A stretch of DNA of 64,000 nucleotides from Bordetella parapertussis (GCA_945872285.1 CAMBZR010000002.1:1-64000), one strand, 5' to 3'; positions 50,491-59,469 are shown, counted from the first letter of the stretch. A program made the numbers and translations. The notes: a model not told the origin generated them from the letters alone.

Positions 50491-51276
50491 ATGCCATCCT
50501 TCGCCACCCGCGAGCACGCGCTTGCAAACCGCCACTACAACAAACTACCTAATGGCACGATCACGCATGTGTCATCTTGTATTGGCATTAACTCGGTTGC
50601 GCGTAAAGCCACCGGCTTGCCGGCGCGCCCTGCCCTAGGGTTTCCCCCCCCGCTTGAACCGATCGCTTTTTTGGTCGAGCAAGCGGCCAATATGTCGATC
50701 CCCGGGCATTATCATCAAGCCGATCAGTTTCAAGTCTTCGTGGCCGGTGGTGGTAAGTTCGGTGTCAAGCCGATCGAAGGCCTGACCGTGCACTACGCCA
50801 TGGGCTTTACGCCCTATGCGCCGATCCATGCAGCCGAAGCAGGCGTTGAGTACTACACCTTGCGCAATGGCTGGGATCCGGGTGCGCGCTGGATGCCCGA
50901 CTACAAAGAGGGGCTCAAAGGCCGTACAAAAGACTATCGCCATGGCTTAGGCCTCGTTCCGGCTTTATTGGGCGACGCGAATGGTCCTAAAAATCTTACC
51001 GGCGTGCTCGAACATAACGTCGTCCCTTTTGAGGCAGATGGCTTGGGCGCGACGGTTTACCATGCCGCGCCAGGCCAACAAATCGCAGGTCCTGCGCCAA
51101 GCGAGGGGCGTGGGCAATATTGGATGGTAATGAGTGGCGAGTGCCAACTCAACGAGCACGTGGGTGGCAGACAGGCTTTGTTATTTGTCGACCCCACCGA
51201 GCAGGCGCCCGTAATCACCGCAGGCAAAGACGGTGCGTCGGTCTTGCTGATGCAGTTTCCAAAGCGCGAACAGTAA
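50491..51276 (+). CDS. Cupin-fold protein of unknown function
   Basis: A 261-residue cytoplasmic protein. Metal-binding cupin residues appear in PGHYHQADQFQVFVAGGG near residue 71 (His-x-His pattern and a Gln), and a second, weaker cupin half follows with YWMVMSGECQLNEHVGG near residue 212. It resembles bicupins, but the second half lacks a clear His motif. It is not a recognised enzyme. ATG 50491 has AGGG 12 nt upstream. It is divergent from a Bug gene across 163 nt, so it may process the same compound. A hairpin follows its stop. Confidence 0.75.
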   Translation: MPSFATREHALANRHYNKLPNGTITHVSSCIGINSVARKATGLPARPALGFPPPLEPIAFLVEQAANMSIPGHYHQADQFQVFVAGGGKFGVKPIEGLTVHYAMGFTPYAPIHAAEAGVEYYTLRNGWDPGARWMPDYKEGLKGRTKDYRHGLGLVPALLGDANGPKNLTGVLEHNVVPFEADGLGATVYHAAPGQQIAGPAPSEGRGQYWMVMSGECQLNEHVGGRQALLFVDPTEQAPVITAGKDGASVLLMQFPKREQ

Positions 51277-51291
51277 TACACGGTTCGAGGC

Positions 51292-51343
51292 AATCGCTAG
51301 GTTTGGCGATTTTACAAAGGTCAGGCCTGCAAGCAGGCCTGAC
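51292..51343. terminator. Two hairpins between convergent cupin and crotonase genes
   Basis: A short stem AATCGC (51292-51297)/GCGATT (51306-51311) with trailing T residues is followed by a strong one, GTCAGGCCTG (51320-51329)/CAGGCCTGAC (51334-51343), with loop CAAG. Together they form a bidirectional terminator region in the 129-nt gap before the crotonase stop at 51406. Confidence 0.65.
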
Positions 51344-51405
51344 GTAAACAGTAAGAGCAACTAGCGCGCTGGGTGACAGGCAGCCAATCTGACCTGAGCC
51401 GTCCT

Positions 51406-52221
51406 TTAACGACCCTTAAACTGCGCGGGGCGTTTTTCTAAGAACGCAGTACGGCCTTCTTTGAAATCGTCACTTGCAAAACACGCCTTCACCATTTCAA
51501 CGGCGCGCTTAAGGTCTTGCTCTTCCGGCTGAGCACACACCTGACGAATATTAAATTTGCTGGCAGCCATGGTTAACGGTGCGTTTTCAGCAATCAGCTT
51601 GGTGTATTCGGCAATCACGGCATCAATCTCGTCACCCTTGCACACACGTGATACAAAGCCCATGCGCAACGCATCATGCGCAGCAAAGCGACGTGCCGTC
51701 ACAAAAATATCGGTTGCATTGGCCAAGCCGATGATATTGGTAAAACGATTGATACCCTTGTGCCCATAGCCCAAGCCTAAGCGCGCGGCAGGCATTCTGA
51801 AGATTGCGTCTTCTGTACAAATGCGAATGTCGCAAGCCGCCGCAAGGCCCAAGCCGCCGCCAAAGCAGAAGCCACGAATTTGCGCAATCACAGGTTTTGA
51901 ACACTCGACCGGCGCGCTCATTGAATCTGATACCGCGTCTTCGTAAGCGAGTTGAGTTTCTGGCGAGCTGCGCAAGGTGTCAAACTGAGAAATATCAGCA
52001 CCCGAGACAAAGGCTTTTTCGCCCTGCCCGACAATCACGATGACCCGAACTTCAGGATCGGCGTCAAACGCGCGAATCGCTTTAGGCAAGTCTGTCCACA
52101 TCTGCACGGACATGGCATTCATTTTATTGGGGTTCGAGATCAGGATCGTACCGATCGCGCCCTTTTTCTCGGCAATGATGCTGCCGACGATGATTTTTTT
52201 CTCTGTGCTTGAGTCTGCCAC
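51406..52221 (-). CDS. Crotonase-family protein lacking both hydratase glutamates
   Basis: A 271-residue crotonase. The CoA-binding segment AFVSGADISQFD and the oxyanion GGGLGLAAACD are present. The first catalytic Glu (normally GGGxELA) is Gly and the second (normally PEIxLG) reads MPAARLG, so Ala. A simple enoyl-CoA hydration is therefore unlikely. It may be an isomerase, decarboxylase or thioester hydrolase of the superfamily. The start is GTG 52221, with AAGGGGA about 7 nt upstream. It is divergent from a CoA-transferase gene across 164 nt with inverted repeats, so the two likely act together. Confidence 0.87.
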   Translation of the reverse strand: MADSSTEKKIIVGSIIAEKKGAIGTILISNPNKMNAMSVQMWTDLPKAIRAFDADPEVRVIVIVGQGEKAFVSGADISQFDTLRSSPETQLAYEDAVSDSMSAPVECSKPVIAQIRGFCFGGGLGLAAACDIRICTEDAIFRMPAARLGLGYGHKGINRFTNIIGLANATDIFVTARRFAAHDALRMGFVSRVCKGDEIDAVIAEYTKLIAENAPLTMAASKFNIRQVCAQPEEQDLKRAVEMVKACFASDDFKEGRTAFLEKRPAQFKGR

Positions 52222-52303
52222 GTAAATTCCCCTTTTTGGACATTGTTAATTGCTCTTAGTCTAGCAGTATCACTTGCAAAAACACCCAAAGCAACATATA
52301 AAA

Positions 52304-52354
52304 GACTTCGAAAGTCGGGCAGTACACTCGAATTTACAGAATAATCTGCCCGAC
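52304..52354. promoter_or_regulatory. Overlapping inverted repeats upstream of the CoA-transferase gene
   Basis: GACTT-CGA-AAGTC (52304-52316) overlaps GTCGGGCAG (52314-52322), which pairs perfectly with CTGCCCGAC (52346-52354). The two stems share GTC and cannot both form fully. Placed 32-82 nt upstream of the ATG at 52386, they could be an operator or an RNA switch in the leader. Confidence 0.4.
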
Positions 52355-52385
52355 CGCCTTTGCCTTTCAATCTAAATCGAAAATC

Positions 52386-53582
52386 ATGTCAAAAATTCAG
52401 GCTTCTTCAGCACTTTCAAATCTTAAAGTTCTCGATATGTCTCGCGTGCGCGCGGGGCCAAACTGTGTCCGCTTGCTGGCCGACTTCGGCGCAGATGTGA
52501 TCCGGATTGAGCCGCCCAAGGGCGTCGATCCTAACGAAGCCATGTTTGCGGCCAACCGCGAGGGTGGCGACTTTCAAAACCTGAACCGCAACAAGCGGGC
52601 GATGACGTTGAACCTCAAAAAACCCGGCGCACTCGAGATCATGATGCGTTTGGTAAAAACCGCCGACGTCGTGGTTGAAAACTGGCGTCCAGATATTAAA
52701 AACCGCTTGGGGGTTGACTACGAGTCACTGGCTAAAGTGAACCCCCGTATTATTTTGGCAAGCATCTCGGGCTATGGCCAAGAAGGCCCCTACGCGTCAC
52801 GCCCTGGCTTTGACCAGATCATGCAAGGCATGGGCGGCTTGATGTCAGTCACTGGCATCCCTGGCCAAGGCCCGGTTCGTGCTGGCTTGGCCGTTGCCGA
52901 CATGAGCGCAGGCTTATATGCCGGCATTGGTATTCTGACCGCCCTGCTCGAACGCGAGCGTTCAGGCAAAGGGCAATGGGTGCACGCCTCACTGTTACAC
53001 GCACAAATTGCGATGATGGATTTTCAGGCAGCGCGCTACCTCAACGAAGGTGACGTCGCAGGCCAGGCAGGTAACGACCATCCCACCTCAAGCCCAATGG
53101 GCTTGTTTGAGGCCAGCGATGGCGTCTTTAACCTAGGCGCGTCAGGCCAAGGTAACTGGGTGCGCTTGTGCGAACTCGCCAAGCGCCCTGACTGGATGGC
53201 AGACCCTGACTTTGCCAACGAAAAAACCCGTGCAGTGAATCGCACTAAGTGCAACAAAGCACTCAACGAAGTGTTTCGCACCCAAACGGTTGACTACTGG
53301 GTCGATAATCTGAACAAGGCGGGCGTACCTGCCGGCCCGGTCTACAACGTGCCAGAAATGTTTGCCGATGAGCACATCAAGCAGTCGCATATTTCTAAAA
53401 TGGTCAAAGATAAAGGCGGCAAAGAAAAAGGCTTTATTACGCTGCCAACCATCCTGAGCCGCACACCTGCTGACGTCGTGACCACCGCGCCGCAATGGGG
53501 CGAACACACTGCTGAAGTCTTGGGTGAAGTCGGCTATTCAGAAGCAGAAATCGCCAAGTTTTACGAGCAAGGCGTGTTGTAA
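52386..53582 (+). CDS. CaiB/BaiF CoA-transferase
   Basis: A 398-residue family III CoA-transferase. It has LKVLDMSRVRAGPNCVRLLA, ADVIRIEPPKG, LNRNKRAMTLNL and the catalytic Asp in RPGFDQIMQGMGG near residue 160. It should activate a carboxylic acid by CoA transfer. It is divergent from the atypical crotonase and leads a plus-strand series with the alpha/beta hydrolase and an ABC importer, suggesting uptake and activation of one substrate. A hairpin with a T-loop follows its stop. Confidence 0.9.
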   Translation: MSKIQASSALSNLKVLDMSRVRAGPNCVRLLADFGADVIRIEPPKGVDPNEAMFAANREGGDFQNLNRNKRAMTLNLKKPGALEIMMRLVKTADVVVENWRPDIKNRLGVDYESLAKVNPRIILASISGYGQEGPYASRPGFDQIMQGMGGLMSVTGIPGQGPVRAGLAVADMSAGLYAGIGILTALLERERSGKGQWVHASLLHAQIAMMDFQAARYLNEGDVAGQAGNDHPTSSPMGLFEASDGVFNLGASGQGNWVRLCELAKRPDWMADPDFANEKTRAVNRTKCNKALNEVFRTQTVDYWVDNLNKAGVPAGPVYNVPEMFADEHIKQSHISKMVKDKGGKEKGFITLPTILSRTPADVVTTAPQWGEHTAEVLGEVGYSEAEIAKFYEQGVL

Positions 53583-53593
53583 ATTATTCAGAC

Positions 53594-53619
53594 GGTCGCG
53601 ATATTTTTTTATCGCGACC
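53594..53619. terminator. Hairpin with a T-rich loop after the CoA-transferase gene
   Basis: GGTCGCGATA (53594-53603) and TATCGCGACC (53610-53619) form a perfect 10-bp stem enclosing six T residues. The T-run is in the loop, not after the stem, so it is not a standard terminator. It may be an attenuating or RNA-stabilising element before the alpha/beta hydrolase gene. Confidence 0.5.
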
Positions 53620-53653
53620 AGTTCGGCATACAAAAATTCTAACGAGAGACAAC

Positions 53654-54502
53654 ATGCCTACAGTAACATCGCACGATGGGATCCCCCTTTTCTATGAGAT
53701 CCACGATTACACCGATCCCTGGAAAAACGCACCCACCTTAATTCTGCAACACGGGTTTGGGCGCTCAGGACGCTTTTGGTACAACATGATCCCGTACCTG
53801 TCACGCTTTTATAAAGTGCTGTGCCCGACACTTCGAGGCTTGGGTACGCATTACGACATGCCCAACCCAGACCAGAGCATCACCGCTGAAAACTATATTA
53901 AAGACCTGATCACAATCTTAGATCACCTCGGGCTTGACCGCGTGCATTACGCCGGCGAATCCCTCGGTGGCATCATTGGTATGTATTTATCGGGCATGCA
54001 CCCAAAGCGCGTGCGTACGCTCTCAATGTTTGCAGCACCCTTGATTATCAGTACAGCCACGCAACAGACCTTCACCTGCGGTTTCCCAACTTGGCAAGAC
54101 GCCTTAAAAACACTAGGTGTCAAAGGGTGGTCTGACAAGGTCAACAGCCTGACGCGCTTCCCACCCGGAACCGATCCAGCCATGCTTGAGTGGTTTTCTC
54201 AAGAGATGAGCAAATCAAAACTTGAAGTCGTGATTGCGATGTCACGCCTGGCGGGCAAGGTTGACCCCACACCGGTACTGAGTCAAATTGAAGCGCCGGT
54301 CCTGGGTCTGTATCCCAGCCAGGGCGGAACGATCACTTCGAACGAACAGTTCACCAAGTTGCGCGCGCATATTCGTGATCTAAAAATCGTTCACCTTGAT
54401 ACGCGGTACCACATGGTGCAAACCATGGAGCCCGCTTCTTGCGCAAAGCATGTTCTGTATTTCTGCTCTGAACACGATGGCACCCCCTGCCGCGAGGCAT
54501 AA
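53654..54502 (+). CDS. Alpha/beta hydrolase
   Basis: A 282-residue alpha/beta-hydrolase with the oxyanion HGFGRSGRFWYNM, the nucleophile elbow AGESLGG (Ser near residue 101) and a C-terminal His in DTRYHMVQTM. It resembles MhpC-type or esterase-like hydrolases. No signal peptide is seen, so it is cytoplasmic. ATG 53654 has GAGAG upstream. It precedes the ABC binding-protein gene by 10 nt, so the two are cotranscribed and the hydrolase probably processes the imported compound. Confidence 0.86.
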   Translation: MPTVTSHDGIPLFYEIHDYTDPWKNAPTLILQHGFGRSGRFWYNMIPYLSRFYKVLCPTLRGLGTHYDMPNPDQSITAENYIKDLITILDHLGLDRVHYAGESLGGIIGMYLSGMHPKRVRTLSMFAAPLIISTATQQTFTCGFPTWQDALKTLGVKGWSDKVNSLTRFPPGTDPAMLEWFSQEMSKSKLEVVIAMSRLAGKVDPTPVLSQIEAPVLGLYPSQGGTITSNEQFTKLRAHIRDLKIVHLDTRYHMVQTMEPASCAKHVLYFCSEHDGTPCREA

Positions 54503-54512
54503 GGAAATGACA

Positions 54513-55559
54513 ATGATCCAACGTAATCGGCAAACCCTAGGCAGTGCACTGCTGGCCGCAGTCATTTCACTTTTTGCGCTCGCGCCCACTAGCGCCTCAG
54601 CGCAATCAGACGAACTACTCGCCGCCGCAAAAAAAGAAGGCAAGGTGATGATCTATGGTGAGATGATCACCCCCACAATGCGCAGCATCAAAGAAGGCTT
54701 CGAAGCAAAATATCCGGGCATCACGATGGAGTTCATCTATCTATCGGGAGCGCCACTCATGAACCGTATCGTGTCAGAGCAAGATGCGAAGCGCTACCTT
54801 GCCGATGTCATTGCAGTCGACACCATTCGCATGCCCGTATTAAGTGAAAAGGGTTATCTGGCTCCCTACAAGTCTGTGAATGAAAATAATTACGATGCCA
54901 AGTGGCACTCTAACAACCCACCGCATCTGTGGGTTCGCAACCACATGTATTTAGGTGGCATTTTTTATAATTCAAAGATAGTCGCGCCCGCTGATGCGCC
55001 CAAGACCTATGAAGACTTGCTCAACCCAAAATGGAAAGGCAAGATCGCTCTGGTGAGCCCCGTGACGAATGATTTGATTTTTGCTCTGTATGCAGGTCTT
55101 GTGCGTGACATGGGAGAAGAAAAAGCCTACAAGTTTTTTGAAGCACTCGCCGCACAAAAACCCTTAGTGTTTGGGCCCGGCGGTATTCGCGTCTCTCAAG
55201 GGGTTGGCACGGGTGAGTTTCCGGTCGGAATTGGCTTTATCGGCCACACCTACAGCGTAGGCCTTGAGACTGGCTACAACATGGCGATCGCCAAAACCGA
55301 TCCGCTGTATGCGGTCGGCGGACCAGGTTTTGCCTTAGTCAAAACCGCGCCGCACCCTAACGCCGCCAAGCTCGCAATCGATTTCATGCTTTCGGCACCC
55401 GTTCAAGAAAAGCACGCAAAGATGGGATACCGTAGCAATAATCGCGAGGCTAAAGGTCTGCCTGAGCTCGACGCGGCAAACATGTCACTGGCGCCAGTGC
55501 CCACGGGTGCAGAGGCCGACAAATTGAGAAAAAAACTAAAAGATCTGTTTGGAGGTTAA
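54513..55559 (+). CDS. ABC transporter substrate-binding protein (Fe3+/polyamine/phosphonate type)
   Basis: A 348-residue periplasmic protein with a signal peptide of about 31 residues (TSASAQ). The body fits the Fe3+-type family by GEMITPTMRSIKEGFEAKYP, YEDLLNPKWKGKIALV and the FPVGIGFIGH segment. Clear iron-binding Tyr pairs are not seen, so the ligand may be an organic solute. ATG 54513 is chosen since AAGGA is 8 nt upstream; ATG 54507 is too close to that site. The ATPase and permease genes follow, giving a complete importer. Confidence 0.88.
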   Translation: MIQRNRQTLGSALLAAVISLFALAPTSASAQSDELLAAAKKEGKVMIYGEMITPTMRSIKEGFEAKYPGITMEFIYLSGAPLMNRIVSEQDAKRYLADVIAVDTIRMPVLSEKGYLAPYKSVNENNYDAKWHSNNPPHLWVRNHMYLGGIFYNSKIVAPADAPKTYEDLLNPKWKGKIALVSPVTNDLIFALYAGLVRDMGEEKAYKFFEALAAQKPLVFGPGGIRVSQGVGTGEFPVGIGFIGHTYSVGLETGYNMAIAKTDPLYAVGGPGFALVKTAPHPNAAKLAIDFMLSAPVQEKHAKMGYRSNNREAKGLPELDAANMSLAPVPTGAEADKLRKKLKDLFGG

Positions 55560-55619
55560 TTGCGCAAGTGAGCTGGCTTTAAGGGCCTGACGCGCTCCTA
55601 TCCTCAAACTCAGGCATCC

Positions 55620-56738
55620 ATGATCCGTCTAGAACACGTCCATAAAACCTTTCGCTCGCGCGGTCGCACCGTACATGTCATTAACGACATCACGCAAGCC
55701 ATCCCAGATGGTTCGTTCTTTACCCTACTGGGTCCGAGCGGTTGTGGCAAAACTACGACCTTGCGCGTCATCGCGGGCTTAGAGCGTCACGATGCAGGCG
55801 AAGTATGGTTCGATGATTCGCTTATCTCCGCTCCCGAGAAAAAAATATTCACGCCGACTAGTGCACGCGATATCGGGATGGTGTTTCAGTCTTATGCCAT
55901 CTGGCCACACATGGATGTGTTTGATAACGTCGCCTACCCACTCACAACTGGCCGACATCGCGTTGACAAAAGCACCATCACTCAACGCGTCACTCAGACC
56001 ATTGAACTTGTTGGCTTAGGGACACTTTTGCATGCGCCTTCCACAGCGCTCAGTGGTGGCCAACAACAACGCGTGGCACTGGCGCGCGCGCTTGTCGCCC
56101 AACCCAAAGTCCTGCTGCTTGATGAGCCTCTGAGCAATCTTGATGCCTTGTTGCGTGAGCGCATGCGCGGCGAACTCACACAACTACAACGTCGACTCGG
56201 CGTCACCTCGGTGTATGTCACGCACGACCGCGCCGAGGCGCTATCAATGTCTGACTACATTGCCGTGATGAACGCGGGCCGAATCGAAATGACTGGCACA
56301 CCAAATGAGATCTATACCAAGCCAGCCACAATGTTTGTCGCGCAGTTTTTAGGGCATTGTAATTTTATAGAGGGCACTGTTCGCACTCGTCACAACGATC
56401 GTTCGGGCATTGCGCAAACTGCCTTTGGCTCAATCTCAATCAACATGCTCAGTGTGCCTGCGATCGACGAGGTAATCCAACTACTGATTCGCCCAGAAGA
56501 CTTCAGCACCGTGCCTGCATCCACGCACGGCAGTGACCCCGCTCACAAGCCGCTCGCCATACCGGCGCGCGTGCACAATGTGATGTATTTTGGGGAGCAC
56601 TACGAAGCCGACGCAGTCGTGGGCGAACAGCGCCTGCGGTTCAAAAGCAACAGCGCCCAGGCCCCCGCAAGCGATACGGTGACCCTCACGCTCAAACAAT
56701 CTACGTGCTGGGCCTTTGCGGGTAAGGTGAGCGCTTGA
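55620..56738 (+). CDS. ABC transporter ATP-binding protein (PotA/FbpC-like)
   Basis: A 372-residue ATPase with Walker A GPSGCGKTT (about residues 39-47), signature LSGGQQQRVALARAL, Walker B LLLDEPLSNLDA and the switch YVTHDRAEAL. A C-terminal TOBE-like regulatory region follows (LLIRPEDFSTVP). It energises import by the adjacent permease. The permease start overlaps its stop (TTGA), coupling translation. It lies 60 nt after the binding-protein gene. Confidence 0.92.
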   Translation: MIRLEHVHKTFRSRGRTVHVINDITQAIPDGSFFTLLGPSGCGKTTTLRVIAGLERHDAGEVWFDDSLISAPEKKIFTPTSARDIGMVFQSYAIWPHMDVFDNVAYPLTTGRHRVDKSTITQRVTQTIELVGLGTLLHAPSTALSGGQQQRVALARALVAQPKVLLLDEPLSNLDALLRERMRGELTQLQRRLGVTSVYVTHDRAEALSMSDYIAVMNAGRIEMTGTPNEIYTKPATMFVAQFLGHCNFIEGTVRTRHNDRSGIAQTAFGSISINMLSVPAIDEVIQLLIRPEDFSTVPASTHGSDPAHKPLAIPARVHNVMYFGEHYEADAVVGEQRLRFKSNSAQAPASDTVTLTLKQSTCWAFAGKVSA

Positions 56739-58417
56739 GTCGCGGTCTAGAAGCCGTTGGGCTCACGCCAAAGTCTCTCTTGCTCTTGGGCCTATTGATT
56801 GTCAGCGCTACCGTTCTGGTTCCCTGCCTCATGTTGGTTTACGAAAGCCTCACTGTCTTAGACAAGGGAGTTCGACAAGCCACCCTGCAAAACTACGCCA
56901 ATATCTTGTCTGAAACCCGCAGCTTCGAGCTCTTGGGGCGAACGGTTCTGTTTAGCGCGGTCATGACCGTCTGCGCTGGCAGTTGTGGGTTTCTATTTGC
57001 CTGGCTCGCGGTGCGCACCAACACGCCAGGGCGGCGCCTGATGCCGATCGCAGTACTGCTGCCCTATCTGATCCCGCCCACGCTTGGCGCCGTTTGCTGG
57101 ATCCTACTGTTATCACCGCGCAACGGCATTATCAATCAATTACTTTCGCCGATTTTTGCAGACGGCCTCTTCAATATCTATTCATTTTCAGGGATGGTGT
57201 TTGTCGAAGCGCTGTATACGTTTCCTTTGGCCTTTATTTTTTTCTACGCCTCCTTATCCGCAATCGATCCAGTCTTGGAAGAGGCCTCGGCCGCTGCTGG
57301 AGCCGGCCCCCTGCAGACCTTCTGGAAAATCACGCTACCGCGCATGCTGCCCACGTTGATTTCGGTCGCTACCATCTTATTTATCATTGGGCTTGAAAGC
57401 TTCGATGTCGCCTGGTTTTTAGGCTATCCCGCCAAGATCTATATTTTAAGTATCGAGGTTTTTTTACTCACTCGCTTTAACTACCCTTCTGATATTGGTG
57501 GCGCAGCGGTCTACGGCGTGCTCGCACTGATCGCTGCCGCGGCGCTCGTACAGCTCTACCGTCATGTCACAGCAGATGATCGTAAGTTTGTTGCCATTAC
57601 AGGAAAAGGCTATCGCTTAGGCACCTTAGACATTGGTCGTTATCGCTGGGTCGCCTGTTTGAGTTTTTATGCGCTCATCATCGTCATCGGCGTCATCCCT
57701 ATTTTTCTTTTAGGGGCAATCTCTCTGGATGCCGTCACGTGGCCATTCAGTCTCAGTGGTACGGCTCGGTTTGATAACTATAAGTGGATCTTTAGTGACT
57801 CAGAATCACTGCGCGCAATCACCAATACCGCAATGATCGCACTGGGTGGTGCCACGATTGCTGTCACCATTGGTTTTGTGATTTCGTATGTCTGCACCCG
57901 TACCGACGTCAAAGGGCGTGGCGCCTTGGATTACATCGCCTTTTTACCTTTTGCGTTTCCAGGGTCAGTGCTGGCGATCGGGATCATTTCAACCTTTATC
58001 GACTCACCGCTTTACAACACGATCTGGATCATGCTGTTAGCCTTTTGTATTAAGTTCATGCCCTACAGCATCCGAAATATCAACTCAAGCATCATGCAAG
58101 TTCACCGCGAAATGGAAGAGGCCTCACACGTTTCGGGTGGCACCATGCTGACCACGATTTGGCGCATCGTACTGCCGCTGGTGATCCCTGGGCTGATTGC
58201 CGCCTGGTCGTTATTGTTTATCGTTTTTGTCCGGCAATTTAGTTTGCCGATTATGCTGTCATCACCCGGTTCGCAAGTGCTCACCATCATGCTGTTTCAA
58301 GAATGGGACGCCGGAAAAATGGGCCATGTAGCCGCCTACGGCATCTTGATGGTCAGTGCCTCACTGCCCTTTATGGTGGCAGCAAGACTATTATCCCGCC
58401 AAAAAGGGGCGGTCTAA
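56735..58417 (+). CDS. ABC transporter permease, fused two-domain (FbpB-like)
   Basis: A 560-residue protein with about 12 membrane spans and two permease halves, as in FbpB/ThiP-type permeases. The two EAA loops are EEASAAAGAGPLQTFWKITL in the first half and EEASHVSGGTMLTTIWRI in the second. They contact the ATPase. The start is TTG 56735 with AAGG about 8 nt upstream; no ATG is near. It completes the importer begun by the binding-protein and ATPase genes. The stop codon is inside a hairpin. Confidence 0.9.
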   Translation: MSRGLEAVGLTPKSLLLLGLLIVSATVLVPCLMLVYESLTVLDKGVRQATLQNYANILSETRSFELLGRTVLFSAVMTVCAGSCGFLFAWLAVRTNTPGRRLMPIAVLLPYLIPPTLGAVCWILLLSPRNGIINQLLSPIFADGLFNIYSFSGMVFVEALYTFPLAFIFFYASLSAIDPVLEEASAAAGAGPLQTFWKITLPRMLPTLISVATILFIIGLESFDVAWFLGYPAKIYILSIEVFLLTRFNYPSDIGGAAVYGVLALIAAAALVQLYRHVTADDRKFVAITGKGYRLGTLDIGRYRWVACLSFYALIIVIGVIPIFLLGAISLDAVTWPFSLSGTARFDNYKWIFSDSESLRAITNTAMIALGGATIAVTIGFVISYVCTRTDVKGRGALDYIAFLPFAFPGSVLAIGIISTFIDSPLYNTIWIMLLAFCIKFMPYSIRNINSSIMQVHREMEEASHVSGGTMLTTIWRIVLPLVIPGLIAAWSLLFIVFVRQFSLPIMLSSPGSQVLTIMLFQEWDAGKMGHVAAYGILMVSASLPFMVAARLLSRQKGAV

Positions 58418-58438
58418 GCCGCCAGGACGGCGGTTTAG
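58414..58438. terminator. Hairpin overlapping the permease stop codon
   Basis: CTAAGCCGCC (58414-58423) and GGCGGTTTAG (58429-58438) form a 10-bp stem with one G-U pair and a 5-nt loop. It contains the TAA stop of the permease gene and lies 11 nt before the convergent FAH-family stop at 58449. It probably terminates both transcripts, though U-tracts are weak. Confidence 0.55.
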
Positions 58439-58448
58439 CCTGAGTCGA

Positions 58449-59318
58449 TTATTCGTCAGCAATCGGGTTGCTCAACACACCCACACCCTCAATATCGATC
58501 TCAATCGTATCGCCTGCTTTCATGAATACAGGTGGTTTTCTGGCATAGCCAACGCCGGCTGGCGTACCTGTGATCACCACATCACCTGGCTCTAGGGTCA
58601 GGCACTCAGTGATCAACACCAGTGTTTCAACGATGCCCCACAAAAAGTTTTTGGTGTTGGCATCTTGCATGATCTGGCCGTTCAGGCGCGACTGAATCCG
58701 CAGCCCATCTGCCCCACGCGGCAACTCGTCAGGCGTAACCAGCCAGGGACCAAAGCCACCGGTGGCATCAAAGTTTTTGCCGATCGTCCATTGCGTTGAC
58801 TTGCGTTGATAATCGCGCAAACTGCCATCATTAAAGGCGCTGTAGCCAGCCAAACAATCCAAGGCGTTTGCTGCAGTCAACTGCTTGGCGCGCTTACCCA
58901 CCACGAACGCGAGCTCGGCCTCATAGTCAAACTTGTCAGACACCTTAGGGCGAATCATCGGCTGCAAGTGACCCACCATTGAGCTCGGGCCACGCATGAA
59001 GAAACTTGGGTACTCTGGGCGAGCGTGCCCACCCTCAGCGGCATGATCGGCGTAGTTCAGGCCCAGACAGATGATTTTGGTTGGATTTTCTACTACCGGA
59101 ATGAACTTGATACCCTGAACCGATTTGATCGAAGCGGTTGAGCTTTTTGCCAACTCAGCAATACGCGTCATTGCACCGGCGGTCGAAATCACTTCGAGTA
59201 GCGTCTTGGGCAAAGTGGCGTCCGTTGCCGCAAGGTCGATAAACTCGCTTGAATCTTTAGCGCGCAATAAGCCCACACGCTTTTGCTGGCTTTGGTCTTG
59301 ATAACTAAATAAACGCAT
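58449..59318 (-). CDS. Fumarylacetoacetate hydrolase family protein
   Basis: A 289-residue FAH-family enzyme. The metal and catalytic parts are IICLGLNYADHAAEGG, the acidic ligands in DYEAELAFVVGK, and YSAFNDGSLRDYQ. The C-terminus has EPGDVVITGTPAGVG and a final DTIEIDIEGVG. Members hydrolyse acylpyruvates, decarboxylate, or isomerise 2-oxo acids. Length is normal for the family. It is convergent with the ABC importer operon, so it may metabolise the imported substrate, but this is not proved. Confidence 0.9.
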   Translation of the reverse strand: MRLFSYQDQSQQKRVGLLRAKDSSEFIDLAATDATLPKTLLEVISTAGAMTRIAELAKSSTASIKSVQGIKFIPVVENPTKIICLGLNYADHAAEGGHARPEYPSFFMRGPSSMVGHLQPMIRPKVSDKFDYEAELAFVVGKRAKQLTAANALDCLAGYSAFNDGSLRDYQRKSTQWTIGKNFDATGGFGPWLVTPDELPRGADGLRIQSRLNGQIMQDANTKNFLWGIVETLVLITECLTLEPGDVVITGTPAGVGYARKPPVFMKAGDTIEIDIEGVGVLSNPIADE

Positions 59319-59469
59319 TCGATTTCCTTGGGTGTTGATCAGGTTATTACGCTTGGGCAGTCACCCACAGCTTTTAAACTTGCAAGAAGTTACTCCTAAA
59401 ATCCAGAAACCACCAAATCAGAGCTTTGCCAACAGGTCGTGGTTAAGCCACCACGCTTGCGCATCGGTT

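Noticed and set aside
59438..59455. CGTGGT/ACCACG hairpin downstream of uppP
   Set aside because: Only 6 bp, with no T-tract on either strand; too weak to call as a terminator.
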